This document shows positions 1 through 6,379 of a DNA stretch of 9,432 nt, in pieces (position 1 is the first letter of the stretch; each line of letters opens with the position of its first letter). The notes under the pieces are model-generated. The model was not told where the DNA came from. It saw only the letters and a list, made by a program, of their open reading frames with translations, and did no database searches. Source of the DNA: Ruminococcaceae bacterium UBA2656 (lineage in GTDB: Bacteria; Bacillota; Clostridia; Oscillospirales; Acutalibacteraceae); the NCBI GenBank assembly GCA_002359465.1, contig DENA01000007.1, forward strand, positions 153,148-162,579, given 5' to 3'. A program made the position numbers and the translations under genes.

Positions 1-1336
1 CCGCCATGGCCCGTCCCACATCGCGGATGGAACCGCGCGCCGCCATGGTGCCGAAAGTGACGATCTGGGCAACATGATCGGCACCGTATTTCCGTACGAC
101 GTACTCAATCATCTCCTGACGGCGCTCATCGGAAAAGTCGATGTCAAAGTCAGGCATGCTGACTCGCTCGGGATTGAGAAAGCGCTCGAACAGAAGGTTG
201 TATTTGATAGGGTCTATGCCGGTAATACCGATGCAGTAGGCAGCCAGACTGCCCGCGCCAGAGCCTCTTCCCGGCCCGACCGGGATGCCGGCTTCCTTCG
301 CATAGCGGACAAAATCATATACAATCAGGTAATAGTTGACATAACCCATATGCTCAATGGTGTTTAATTCGTATTCCAGCCGTTCAGTCAGCGCGCTGTC
401 AGGATGGTCGCCGTAATGTCTGCGCAGACCCTCATAGCATTTATCACGGAAAAACGCGGTGTTTTCCTGCCCGTTCGGCGTGTCAAAATGAGGAAGCTTG
501 GTTTTGCCGAATTCAAATTCCACATTGCACCGCTGAGCGATTTTGGCCGTATTGTCCGCAGCCTCCGGATGGGAAGGAAACAGCGCGCGCATTTCTTCCT
601 CCGTCTTATAATAGAACTGGTCGCTCCCAAACTCCATTCCGTCCTTGTCCTCAACCGTGTGGTTGGTCTGGATGCACAGCAGGATATGGTGCATTTTATT
701 GTCTTCCTGATTGATATAGTGGCAGTCGTTGGTCACAACGAGTGGAATCCCTGTTTCATCCGACAGCTTCATAATGGACGGGTTGATACGTTTTTGCTCG
801 CGCAGTCCGTGATCCTGCAGTTCGAGAAAAAAGTTATTTTCTCCGAAAATATCACGGTAACGCAGGGCAGCCTCCTTGGCGCCGTTGTAGTCCCCGGCGG
901 TCAGCGCGCGCGGAATTTCTCCCGCAAGGCAGGCGGAAAGCGCAATCAGGCCCTCACGGTGTTCCCTCAGAAGATCGAAGTCCACGCGCGGCTTGCTGTA
1001 GAAACCCTCCGTCCACGCCTTGGATACGATGGCGATCAAATTCTGATAGCCGGTGTTATTTTCGCAGAGCAGAACCAAATGCCGGTGCTCCGCGTCCAGC
1101 TCGTGAACCTTATCAAAGCGCGTCCTCTGCGCGACATAGACCTCGCAGCCGATAATCGGCTTGATTCCGCGTTTTTTTGCTTCCTTGTAAAAATCGACCG
1201 CGCCGTACATGACGCCGTGGTCGGTAATCGCCACGGCGGTGTCTCCCCTTTCGGCGGCGGTATTCAGCAGCTCTGTGATACGGCACGCGCCGTCCAGCAG
1301 GCTGTACTCGGTATGCAGATGCAGATGAACAAACAT
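1..1336 (-). CDS. dnaE: DNA polymerase III subunit alpha (DnaE), N-terminal part
   Basis: Replicative DNA polymerase of family C, acting at the replication fork. The first 445 residues are visible; the rest runs off the left edge (full DnaE is usually about 1,100-1,200 residues). Residues 1 to about 210 form the PHP domain. The nine positions that bind metal in active family members are filled: H6, H8, D15, H40, E65, H86, C136, D204 and H206. The palm domain follows, with the GPGRGSGAGS loop at 354-363 and PDFDIDF at 395-401, which carries two of the three catalytic aspartates; the third would lie beyond the edge. The ATG at 1336 is preceded by GGGAGG (1345-1350) eight bases away. It starts 26 bases after the whiA stop, so it is probably the distal gene of that operon. 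Firmicutes usually also have PolC, so this may not be the main leading-strand enzyme. Confidence 0.97.
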   Translation of the reverse strand, partial: MFVHLHLHTEYSLLDGACRITELLNTAAERGDTAVAITDHGVMYGAVDFYKEAKKRGIKPIIGCEVYVAQRTRFDKVHELDAEHRHLVLLCENNTGYQNLIAIVSKAWTEGFYSKPRVDFDLLREHREGLIALSACLAGEIPRALTAGDYNGAKEAALRYRDIFGENNFFLELQDHGLREQKRINPSIMKLSDETGIPLVVTNDCHYINQEDNKMHHILLCIQTNHTVEDKDGMEFGSDQFYYKTEEEMRALFPSHPEAADNTAKIAQRCNVEFEFGKTKLPHFDTPNGQENTAFFRDKCYEGLRRHYGDHPDSALTERLEYELNTIEHMGYVNYYLIVYDFVRYAKEAGIPVGPGRGSGAGSLAAYCIGITGIDPIKYNLLFERFLNPERVSMPDFDIDFSDERRQEMIEYVVRKYGADHVAQIVTFGTMAARGSIRDVGRAMA

Positions 1337-1362
1337 GTGCGGTACCCTCCCTGTCAGTTATA

Positions 1363-2283
1363 TTATAATTCCCTTGCGATATCCATGATGCGCTGTAAGC
1401 GATGATTGACCCCGGACCTGCTCAGCGGGTCCGAAAGCGTCGCACCAAGCTCGCGGAGCGACATTTCCGGATAGCGGCAGCGCAGCATGGCAAGCTCCCG
1501 AAGTTCCTCCGGCAAAATGGAGATTCCGCCGGCCGAATTCGTTATTTTTTCGATTGCAACAATCTGCTCGGCGGCGGCAAGCGCCGTCTTGTCGATGTTC
1601 GCGGTTTCAAAATTGGTTTTCCGGTTGACGTTGTTGCGGACTTCTTTCAGCATTTTGACCTGCATTAAATTCATTGCGGCCTTGCCCGCGCCCGTAAAGG
1701 TCATTAAATCTGCAACGTGCTCGCTGCCTTTGACATAGACGACATACGACCCCTTCCGGTTCAGCAGGCCCGGTTGCAGATCAAGTTCATAAATTTCGCT
1801 GATAAAAGCGGACAAATCTTTAGCCAGATTCATAAACGGCACCACAAATTCCAGATGATAATCCTTCTGCGGGTCGGAAACGGTGCCGCAGGAAAGAAAA
1901 ACGCCCCGCAGAAACGCGCAGGCGCAGCATTCATTTTCAATGTTCGCACGGTTGATACGCAGATTGATTTCCGTTTTTATATGGCCGAAACAGGCAAGCA
2001 CGGCTTCCCTCTGCCCGCTGCCGGATACGGAGACGGTAAAGGCGCTTTTGCGTTCTCTCCGGTGCCACAGGGAGGTAGAAATATCGACGATTACCCCTGC
2101 GGTTTCCGCTGTAAGCTGTGCCGCCCGATGAGCGGCGGCGCTGCTTTCTGTTGTGAGTGAAACCGAATTTTCAGAAAAGCTGCGGCCGAATAAAAGCATG
2201 CCGTAGCACTCCGCCCTCCGGCAGCAGGAGTCCTGCGGCATAACCTGACAAAGTTCTGTTTTGGTTTCAGATGCAAAGGACAT
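1363..2283 (-). CDS. whiA: WhiA, DNA-binding regulator of division/sporulation
   Basis: WhiA is a DNA-binding protein needed for sporulation septation in actinobacteria and linked to cell division and chromosome segregation in Bacillus. The product is 306 residues, close to the family norm. It begins MSFASETKTEL, the typical family start. Residues about 20-215 are the degenerate homing-endonuclease-like fold, with FLRGVFLSCGTVSDP at 124-138 followed by YHLEF. The C-terminal third (about 220-306) is the helix-turn-helix region, with NFETANIDKT at 224-233 and LSRSGVNHRLQRI at 287-299. An in-frame ATG two codons upstream (2289) lies only three bases from the AGGAG at 2293-2297, whereas this ATG lies nine bases away, so this start is preferred. 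It follows rapZ by 20 bases and precedes dnaE by 26. The usual neighbour yvcK is absent between rapZ and whiA. Confidence 0.96.
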   Translation of the reverse strand: MSFASETKTELCQVMPQDSCCRRAECYGMLLFGRSFSENSVSLTTESSAAAHRAAQLTAETAGVIVDISTSLWHRRERKSAFTVSVSGSGQREAVLACFGHIKTEINLRINRANIENECCACAFLRGVFLSCGTVSDPQKDYHLEFVVPFMNLAKDLSAFISEIYELDLQPGLLNRKGSYVVYVKGSEHVADLMTFTGAGKAAMNLMQVKMLKEVRNNVNRKTNFETANIDKTALAAAEQIVAIEKITNSAGGISILPEELRELAMLRCRYPEMSLRELGATLSDPLSRSGVNHRLQRIMDIAREL

Positions 2284-2292
2284 ATTCATTCG

Positions 2293-2297
2293 CTCCT
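2293..2297 (-). promoter_or_regulatory. whiA ribosome-binding site
   Basis: AGGAG on the minus strand, nine bases before the ATG at 2283 but only three before the ATG at 2289. This spacing decides the start in favour of 2283. Confidence 0.75.
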
Positions 2298-2303
2298 GAT
2301 CAA

Positions 2304-3164
2304 TTATTGCTTTTGTATATCGCGGTGATTGACGCTCGTCCTCATGTTCTGCTCCAGCAGATGGTTGTACAAAAGCTGCGCCAGCGCGACGGAACGGTGA
2401 TGTCCGCCGGTGCAGCCAATCGCGATGACCAGCTGGCTTTTCCCCTCGTCGCAGTAAAGCGGAAGCATGTAATCAATCAGGCTGAGGAAGCGTTCAATAA
2501 AGCCCTGCGTCTGCTCCCATTTCATTACATAGCTGCGCACCGGTTCATCAAGGCCGGTCAAATTCCGCAGCTCCTCAACGTAATAGGGATTCGGCAGGCA
2601 GCGCACATCGAACACCAGGTCCGCTTCGGCGGGAATCCCGTATTTAAATCCGAAGGATACACAGTGGATCATGAGCGCGTCGGAGGAATCGCCCAGAAAC
2701 AGGCTGGAGATACGTTCCTTCAACTGCGCGGGCGAAAGATACGAGGTATCAATGATATAGTCTGCTCGTTCCCGAACCGGCTTTAAAACGTCCCGTTCCA
2801 GCTTTACCGCCTGTTCAAGCGAACCAAGACAGTTTTCCACAAGCGGATGCTTGCGGCGGGTTTCCTTAAAACGGTTCATCAGCACATAATCATTGGCATC
2901 CAGAAATAATATTTTGTATTCCTTGTTTTCGTTATCCATCTGATCCAGCGTTTCGAACAGGCTGGAAAACATATCGCCTCCGCGGATATCGGTGACCACC
3001 GCCACGCGGGAAAGCGAGCCCTTCGCCTGATTGGACATTTCATAGAAGGCGATAATCAGCTTGGGAGGAATATTATCCACGCAATAAAATCCAATGTCCT
3101 CCAATGCGTCAATGGCGCGGGATTTCCCCGCGCCGGAAAGACCCGTAATAATTAAAAATTCCAT
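2304..3164 (-). CDS. rapZ: RapZ (YvcJ) nucleotide-binding regulatory protein
   Basis: P-loop protein of the RapZ/YvcJ family, 286 residues, the usual length. In E. coli RapZ senses glucosamine-6-phosphate and steers RNase E to the small RNA GlmZ, controlling GlmS; in Bacillus YvcJ binds and hydrolyses nucleotides and affects competence. The N-terminal half is the kinase-like domain, with Walker A GLSGAGKS at 8-15, the conserved TDIRGG at 58-63 and LFLDA at 86-90. The C-terminal half is the sugar-phosphate-binding domain, with SFGFKYGIP at 170-178, DVRCLPNPYYV at 186-196 and GCTGGHHRSV at 250-259. The ATG at 3164 has GGAGG at 3169-3173, four bases away. The murB stop is 12 bases upstream, so the genes are probably cotranscribed. 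The GlmZ/RNase E role is established only in enterobacteria, so the RNA-adapter function should not be assumed here. Confidence 0.96.
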   Translation of the reverse strand: MEFLIITGLSGAGKSRAIDALEDIGFYCVDNIPPKLIIAFYEMSNQAKGSLSRVAVVTDIRGGDMFSSLFETLDQMDNENKEYKILFLDANDYVLMNRFKETRRKHPLVENCLGSLEQAVKLERDVLKPVRERADYIIDTSYLSPAQLKERISSLFLGDSSDALMIHCVSFGFKYGIPAEADLVFDVRCLPNPYYVEELRNLTGLDEPVRSYVMKWEQTQGFIERFLSLIDYMLPLYCDEGKSQLVIAIGCTGGHHRSVALAQLLYNHLLEQNMRTSVNHRDIQKQ

Positions 3165-3176
3165 AATTCCTCCCCG

Positions 3177-4085
3177 TCAGCCAATGGTTTTCACTTCACA
3201 TTCCAGCATTACATTCGTTTGTTTATAAACGGTATCCTGTATAATCTTAATCAGTTCCGTCACATCCCGGCAGGTCGCGCCGCCCGTATTGACGATAAAG
3301 CCCGCATGCTTGGGGCTGACCATCGCGCCCCCGACCGCCCTGCCCTTCAGCCCGCAGCCCTCGATCAGCGCGCCGGCAAAATGTCCCTCCGGCCGCTTGA
3401 ACACGCTTCCCGCGCTCGGCATCTCCAGAGGCTGCTTTGATTTTCTGCGGCTGTAAAGGTCATCCATCTCCGCCGATATCTCTTCCCTGTTTCCCGGTCT
3501 CAGCCCCAACGTGAGCGACAGAATGGTGCAGCCGTTGTCGGTGTAGGCGCTGTGGCGGTAACCCATCTGCAGTTCTTCACCGGACAGTGTGCTGATTTCC
3601 CCCAATTTTGTGATGTGCGTGCAGGAAACGAGCACACTCTTCATTTCCTTATTGTAGGCGCCGGCATTCATAAACGCCGCCCCGCCCGCCGCGCCGGGAA
3701 TCCCCCATGCAAATTCAAGCCCAGCCAGCGAATGCTCTCTTGCAAAAACGCAGACCCCCGCCAAGGATACGCCGGCGCCGCAGGAAACGGTGCCGTCCGC
3801 ATTCTGTTTGATTTCATGGAATTCACCGTCAAACGCAACCACCGCGCCCCGGATTCCTTCGTCGCTTACCAGCATATTGGAGCCGTTGCCAATGGGCAGC
3901 AGGGGAATTTCAAGTTCATGCGCGGCCCGGTATACTTTTTGAATCGCCGCACGGCTGCGCACCGTGATAAACAGGTCCGCCGGCCCCCCGATTTTAAAGG
4001 TGGTGTGGCGGCTCATCGGTTCGTCGCGGAAGACTCTGCATCCGCATTTTTCCGCTTCCATAGCTAACTGTTCTAATTGATTCAT
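3177..4085 (-). CDS. murB: UDP-N-acetylenolpyruvoylglucosamine reductase (MurB)
   Basis: Cytoplasmic FAD enzyme that uses NADPH to reduce UDP-GlcNAc-enolpyruvate to UDP-MurNAc, the second committed step of peptidoglycan synthesis. The product is 302 residues, the length of the short Gram-positive type II enzymes. FAD-binding elements are TTFKIGGPADL at 28-38, PIGNGSNMLVSDEG at 64-77 and GIPGAAGGAAFMNAGAY at 128-144. R177 in GYRHSAY, S227 in AGSVFKRPEGHFAG (the proton-donating serine) and E297 in the terminal CEVKTIG match the catalytic set. The GSVFKRPEGHFAG stretch resembles type IIb enzymes of staphylococci and bacilli. The ATG at 4085 is five bases from GGAGG (4091-4095). The upstream gap of 79 bases is the largest inside the operon and holds an inverted repeat. 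Confidence 0.97.
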   Translation of the reverse strand: MNQLEQLAMEAEKCGCRVFRDEPMSRHTTFKIGGPADLFITVRSRAAIQKVYRAAHELEIPLLPIGNGSNMLVSDEGIRGAVVAFDGEFHEIKQNADGTVSCGAGVSLAGVCVFAREHSLAGLEFAWGIPGAAGGAAFMNAGAYNKEMKSVLVSCTHITKLGEISTLSGEELQMGYRHSAYTDNGCTILSLTLGLRPGNREEISAEMDDLYSRRKSKQPLEMPSAGSVFKRPEGHFAGALIEGCGLKGRAVGGAMVSPKHAGFIVNTGGATCRDVTELIKIIQDTVYKQTNVMLECEVKTIG

Positions 4086-4141
4086 TGTTTCCTCCGGCTA
4101 TTCTGATATTACGTCGATGTCGTGGTTTCCATAACAAATTC

Positions 4142-4160
4142 CAGAGAAACGGTTTCTCTG
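4142..4160 (-). repeat. Perfect 8-bp inverted repeat between the PHP gene and murB
   Basis: CAGAGAAA at 4142-4149 pairs perfectly with TTTCTCTG at 4153-4160 across a 3-base loop. It begins four bases after the PHP-gene stop. On the minus strand the stem is followed by GAATTTGTTAT, too poor in U to be a convincing intrinsic terminator. It may be a weak attenuator, an RNA-processing or 3'-stabilising hairpin, or a protein site. The repeat is certain; its role is not. Confidence 0.5.
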
Positions 4161-4164
4161 TTAA

Positions 4165-4914
4165 TTATTCTTCATCCTTTAACAGCGGATCCTGAAAAAC
4201 AATAGAATATTTCCTGAGATATGCTTTAAAACGGTCAACACTTGAATTGACCACCAGTTCCTCCGGAAAATCCAGTTCCTTCAGAAGCGCCAGAGAATGG
4301 CCAAAGCAGCCTACCCCGGTGGAAAAATGGGAGTCGGTGTTGACGATAATCGGCACGGACCGTTTTTTACAAAGCTCCATAATTGTTTTACAGTTCGGAA
4401 TGTAGTCCGGGCGTCCGGTAAAACTACTTTCATTCAGCTCAACCAGTTTGCCCTGCCGGCCGAATTCCGGAATCACCGATTCATAGTCATACCGGTATTC
4501 CTGTGTTCCGCTGTGACCGATGACATTAATATGCGGATTTTTTGCGATATTCATCCATGCGTTTGTTACTTCTTCAACAGTCGGTCTTTCCTTCGGAATC
4601 GCTTCCGCATGGATGGAGGCAACCACCCAGTCCAGAGTACCAAGGCTGTCTGCTTCAATATCCGTATGGCCTTCAAAATCAACAACATCTGTTTCCTGCC
4701 CGCGCAGGACAAGCACCCCTTCCTGCAGGTGGGGAACCACTTTAAGGTTATGAAAGTACCAGTGTCCCGGCGCGCCGGGCATGGTGATGCCGTGGTCGGT
4801 AATGGCAATGGCATAAAGGTTTTTTAAAGAAGCTGCGTGTACCATTTCCTGCAAAGTGCTGTAAGCGTGTGTTGAAGCGACTGTGTGCGTATGTGTATCT
4901 GCAATGATATTCAT
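4165..4914 (-). CDS. YcdX-type PHP-domain metal-dependent phosphatase
   Basis: Stand-alone PHP-domain protein of 249 residues, the full length of the YcdX family, a putative phosphoesterase with three clustered metal ions. Every ligand position of the YcdX trinuclear site has a match: H8 and H10 (DTHTHT), H16, H41 (ITDHG), E74 (GQETD), H102 (SIHAE), H134 (IGHSG), D194 and H196 (NTDSH). It is therefore probably active, but the physiological substrate is not known from sequence. No signal peptide or membrane segment is seen, so it should be cytoplasmic. The ATG at 4914 is four bases from GGGAGT (4919-4924). It sits 35 bases after hprK and before murB; clostridia often carry a PHP gene at this place, suggesting a sugar-phosphate or nucleotide-phosphate task tied to carbon sensing or wall synthesis (inference). 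Histidinol phosphatase (HisK type) is a less likely alternative, as no his genes are near. Confidence 0.88.
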   Translation of the reverse strand: MNIIADTHTHTVASTHAYSTLQEMVHAASLKNLYAIAITDHGITMPGAPGHWYFHNLKVVPHLQEGVLVLRGQETDVVDFEGHTDIEADSLGTLDWVVASIHAEAIPKERPTVEEVTNAWMNIAKNPHINVIGHSGTQEYRYDYESVIPEFGRQGKLVELNESSFTGRPDYIPNCKTIMELCKKRSVPIIVNTDSHFSTGVGCFGHSLALLKELDFPEELVVNSSVDRFKAYLRKYSIVFQDPLLKDEE

Positions 4915-4949
4915 TTTTACTCCCAGTTTCTATTCCAATATTCCTGATT

Positions 4950-5915
4950 CTAGAAATCCAGATCCAGTTTTTTTTCAGATTCCTGCAGTATGGAAATATC
5001 CATGCCAAGGTTCTGCATCAGTTCCTGTGCCGCATTGTAGCCCATCTTTTTCTGGCGGTTATTCATAGCGGCCACTTCTATGATAATGGCAAGGTTCCTG
5101 CCCGGTTTGACCGGTATGGTCAGAACCGGCACTTTGATGCCAAGAATCTCCGTGAATTCGCTGTCAATGCCCATACGGTCATAAACCTTATTGTTATCCC
5201 AGATTTCCAGATTGATCACCATATCGATTTTTTCCGTCAGCTTGACGGCGCCCATGCCGAAGATTCGACGCGCGTTAATAATGCCTATGCCGCGCAGTTC
5301 TATAAAATGCCTGATGTTTTCAGGAGCCTGTCCTACAAGAGATTTTGCCGAAACCCTTCGTATTTCCACCGCGTCGTCCGCGATGAGCCGGTGGCCGCGT
5401 TTGATGAGTTCGAGCGCCGTTTCGCTCTTGCCGATGCCGCTGTCGCCGGTGATGAGAAGGCCCTCGCCATAGACCTCGACGAGAACACCGTGGATGGTCT
5501 GGCGCGGCGCAAGGTGAACGTGCAGGGAGCTTATTAGCTCCGCCATAAACTCCGAGGTATCCATTTCAGTCACAAAGAGGTTGATGTCGTATTGGATTGC
5601 AAGCTCGACAAGCTCCGGCAGCGGCGTTACCTCATGGCAGACGACAAGGGCGCGCGGGCTGTGCTGCATGAGTCCCTCAATTGCGCGGCGGCGCTCCGGC
5701 TGGTTCAGGCGCTGGAGAAAGGTGTTCTCCTGCTTTCCCGAAACGAGCATGCGCCGGTTGTCGAAGTATTCAAAAAAGCCCGCATACTGAAGCCCCGGCC
5801 TTCCAACCGCCTTGCTGTTTATTCGCACGTCCGCATAGTCTGCCGAAGCGTGAACAATCATCATATTGTGCTCCTTTACGAGCTGGGAAAGTAAAACGGA
5901 GTAGGTTTCCGACAT
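4950..5915 (-). CDS. hprK: HPr kinase/phosphorylase
   Basis: Bifunctional enzyme that phosphorylates HPr of the sugar phosphotransferase system on Ser46 and reverses the reaction with inorganic phosphate; P-Ser-HPr is the co-repressor of CcpA in carbon catabolite control. The product is 321 residues (family about 310). Residues 1 to about 130 are the N-terminal domain. The catalytic domain has H142 (IHGVLVEV), Walker A GDSGIGKS at 157-164, the acidic pair D180-D181 (LIADD), the family signature ELRGIGIINARRIFG at 206-220 and the loop IPVKPGRN at 267-274. The ATG at 5915 sits five bases from GAGGTGA. A longer frame from a TTG at 5942 has no ribosome site. hprK is the first gene of the operon, behind its own promoter. 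HPr itself is not in the window. Confidence 0.97.
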   Translation of the reverse strand: MSETYSVLLSQLVKEHNMMIVHASADYADVRINSKAVGRPGLQYAGFFEYFDNRRMLVSGKQENTFLQRLNQPERRRAIEGLMQHSPRALVVCHEVTPLPELVELAIQYDINLFVTEMDTSEFMAELISSLHVHLAPRQTIHGVLVEVYGEGLLITGDSGIGKSETALELIKRGHRLIADDAVEIRRVSAKSLVGQAPENIRHFIELRGIGIINARRIFGMGAVKLTEKIDMVINLEIWDNNKVYDRMGIDSEFTEILGIKVPVLTIPVKPGRNLAIIIEVAAMNNRQKKMGYNAAQELMQNLGMDISILQESEKKLDLDF

Positions 5916-5920
5916 CGCGC

Positions 5921-5929
5921 TCACCTCTT
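5921..5929 (-). promoter_or_regulatory. hprK ribosome-binding site
   Basis: AAGAGGTGA on the minus strand, five bases before the ATG at 5915. It decides against the TTG at 5942, which lies upstream of this site and has no purine-rich site of its own. Confidence 0.8.
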
Positions 5930-5958
5930 TAAAAATTGACAATACGTTTTTCGTCTAT

Positions 5959-6036
5959 GGTTTTACTGTATTGCACCGCACCATTCATTATGAGTTACAT
6001 GATTTTACTGTATTATACCACGCTCGAATCATAATG
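5959..6036 (-). repeat. Degenerate tandem duplication of the hprK promoter segment
   Basis: Two related segments lie head to tail: 6036-6001 (36 bases) and 5992-5959 (34 bases), read on the minus strand. They share the exact 12-mer AATACAGTAAAA (complements at 6003-6014 and 5961-5972, exactly 42 bases apart). They also share CATWATGAWT near their 5' ends, with a 2-base gap needed between. The upstream copy contains the intact -10 TATAAT; the matching place in the downstream copy reads GCAAT, so that copy is not a good promoter and would lie in the transcribed leader. Each copy carries a TCATWATG palindrome core (6029-6037 and 5985-5993). Confidence 0.7.
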
Positions 6037-6040
6037 TCAT
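6012..6040 (-). promoter_or_regulatory. hprK operon promoter (SigA type)
   Basis: On the minus strand, -35 ATGACA (6035-6040), a 17-base spacer, and -10 TATAAT (6012-6017) preceded by TGG, giving an extended -10. The expected start of transcription is near 6005, leaving an untranslated leader of about 90 bases before hprK. The region between the rpmB terminator and hprK is markedly AT-rich. Confidence 0.8.
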
Positions 6041-6059
6041 TTATTCATTTATTATGACA
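6035..6059 (-). promoter_or_regulatory. Inverted repeat overlapping the hprK -35 box (possible operator)
   Basis: TGTCAT at 6035-6040 and ATGACA at 6054-6059 form a perfect 6-bp inverted repeat with 13 bases between; one half is the -35 box itself. The spacing fits a dimeric regulator, but six bases in AT-rich DNA could arise by chance. It does not resemble a CcpA cre site. No regulator is assigned. Confidence 0.35.
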
Positions 6060-6103
6060 CCGGCATTTTTTCAATTCATTATTGTGAGATATTCGTATTC
6101 CAT

Positions 6104-6156
6104 AATAATTTGAAAGCGCCGCAGTCCCAATCGAACTGCAGCGCTTTCAAATTATT
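6104..6156 (-). terminator. rpmB intrinsic terminator
   Basis: A 22-bp stem with one mismatch: 6104-6125 pairs with 6135-6156 (C6120 opposite A6140), with a 9-base loop at 6126-6134. On the minus strand the GC-rich core (GGCGC) is followed by UUUCAAAUUAUU inside the descending arm. It begins 17 bases after the rpmB stop. The arms are AT-flanked on both sides, so it could also stop plus-strand transcription, but no plus-strand gene is present to need it. It separates rpmB from the hprK operon. Confidence 0.88.
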
Positions 6157-6172
6157 TGCAACAAGTGTTTCC

Positions 6173-6361
6173 TCACACAGCGCGGGTAACCTTACCGCTG
6201 CGCAGGCAACGGGTGCAAACGTAGACATGCTTCGGTGTCCCGTCCACTATGGCCTTGACGCGTTTTATGTTGGGCTTCCATGTGCGGTTGGAACGTCTGT
6301 GGGAGTGGCTGACTTGAATACCAAACGAAACATCCTTATCGCAAAACTCACACTTTGCCAT
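6173..6361 (-). CDS. rpmB: 50S ribosomal protein L28
   Basis: Small basic protein of the large ribosomal subunit, 62 residues, the usual length for Firmicute L28. The start MAKCEFCDKDVSFG and the stretch SHRRSNRTWKPN at 20-31 are typical. Two CxxC pairs (C4/C7 and C49/C52) make this the zinc-binding (C+) form, so supply of L28 could depend on zinc; organisms often hold a second, cysteine-free copy for zinc starvation. The ATG at 6361 follows AAGGAGG at 6373-6379. A frame from an ATG at 6394 would add eleven residues unlike L28 and has no ribosome site. The gene has its own promoter and terminator and is a single-gene unit between addA and hprK. Confidence 0.98.
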   Translation of the reverse strand: MAKCEFCDKDVSFGIQVSHSHRRSNRTWKPNIKRVKAIVDGTPKHVYVCTRCLRSGKVTRAV

Positions 6362-6372
6362 CTTTAGCTGCA

Positions 6373-6379
6373 CCTCCTT
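6373..6379 (-). promoter_or_regulatory. rpmB ribosome-binding site
   Basis: AAGGAGG followed by TG on the minus strand, 11 bases from the ATG at 6361. The full match to the 16S tail fits a highly expressed ribosomal protein and fixes the start. It lies inside the longer frame that begins at 6394. Confidence 0.85.

Noticed and set aside
1362..1367. TATAAT on the minus strand just before dnaE, a possible internal promoter
   Set aside because: No acceptable -35 hexamer lies 16 to 18 bases upstream, and the site is at the whiA stop in an AT-rich junction.
404..1405. Plus-strand open frame of 333 codons
   Set aside because: It is fully antisense to dnaE, which has clear family motifs in its own frame; the product resembles no family and its start has no ribosome site.
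3552..4067. Plus-strand open frame of 171 codons
   Set aside because: Antisense to murB, whose catalytic motifs are intact; the product is low in recognisable structure.
5916..5942. N-terminal extension of hprK from a TTG at 5942
   Set aside because: No ribosome site precedes it, and the strong site at 5921-5929 lies inside it and serves the ATG at 5915.
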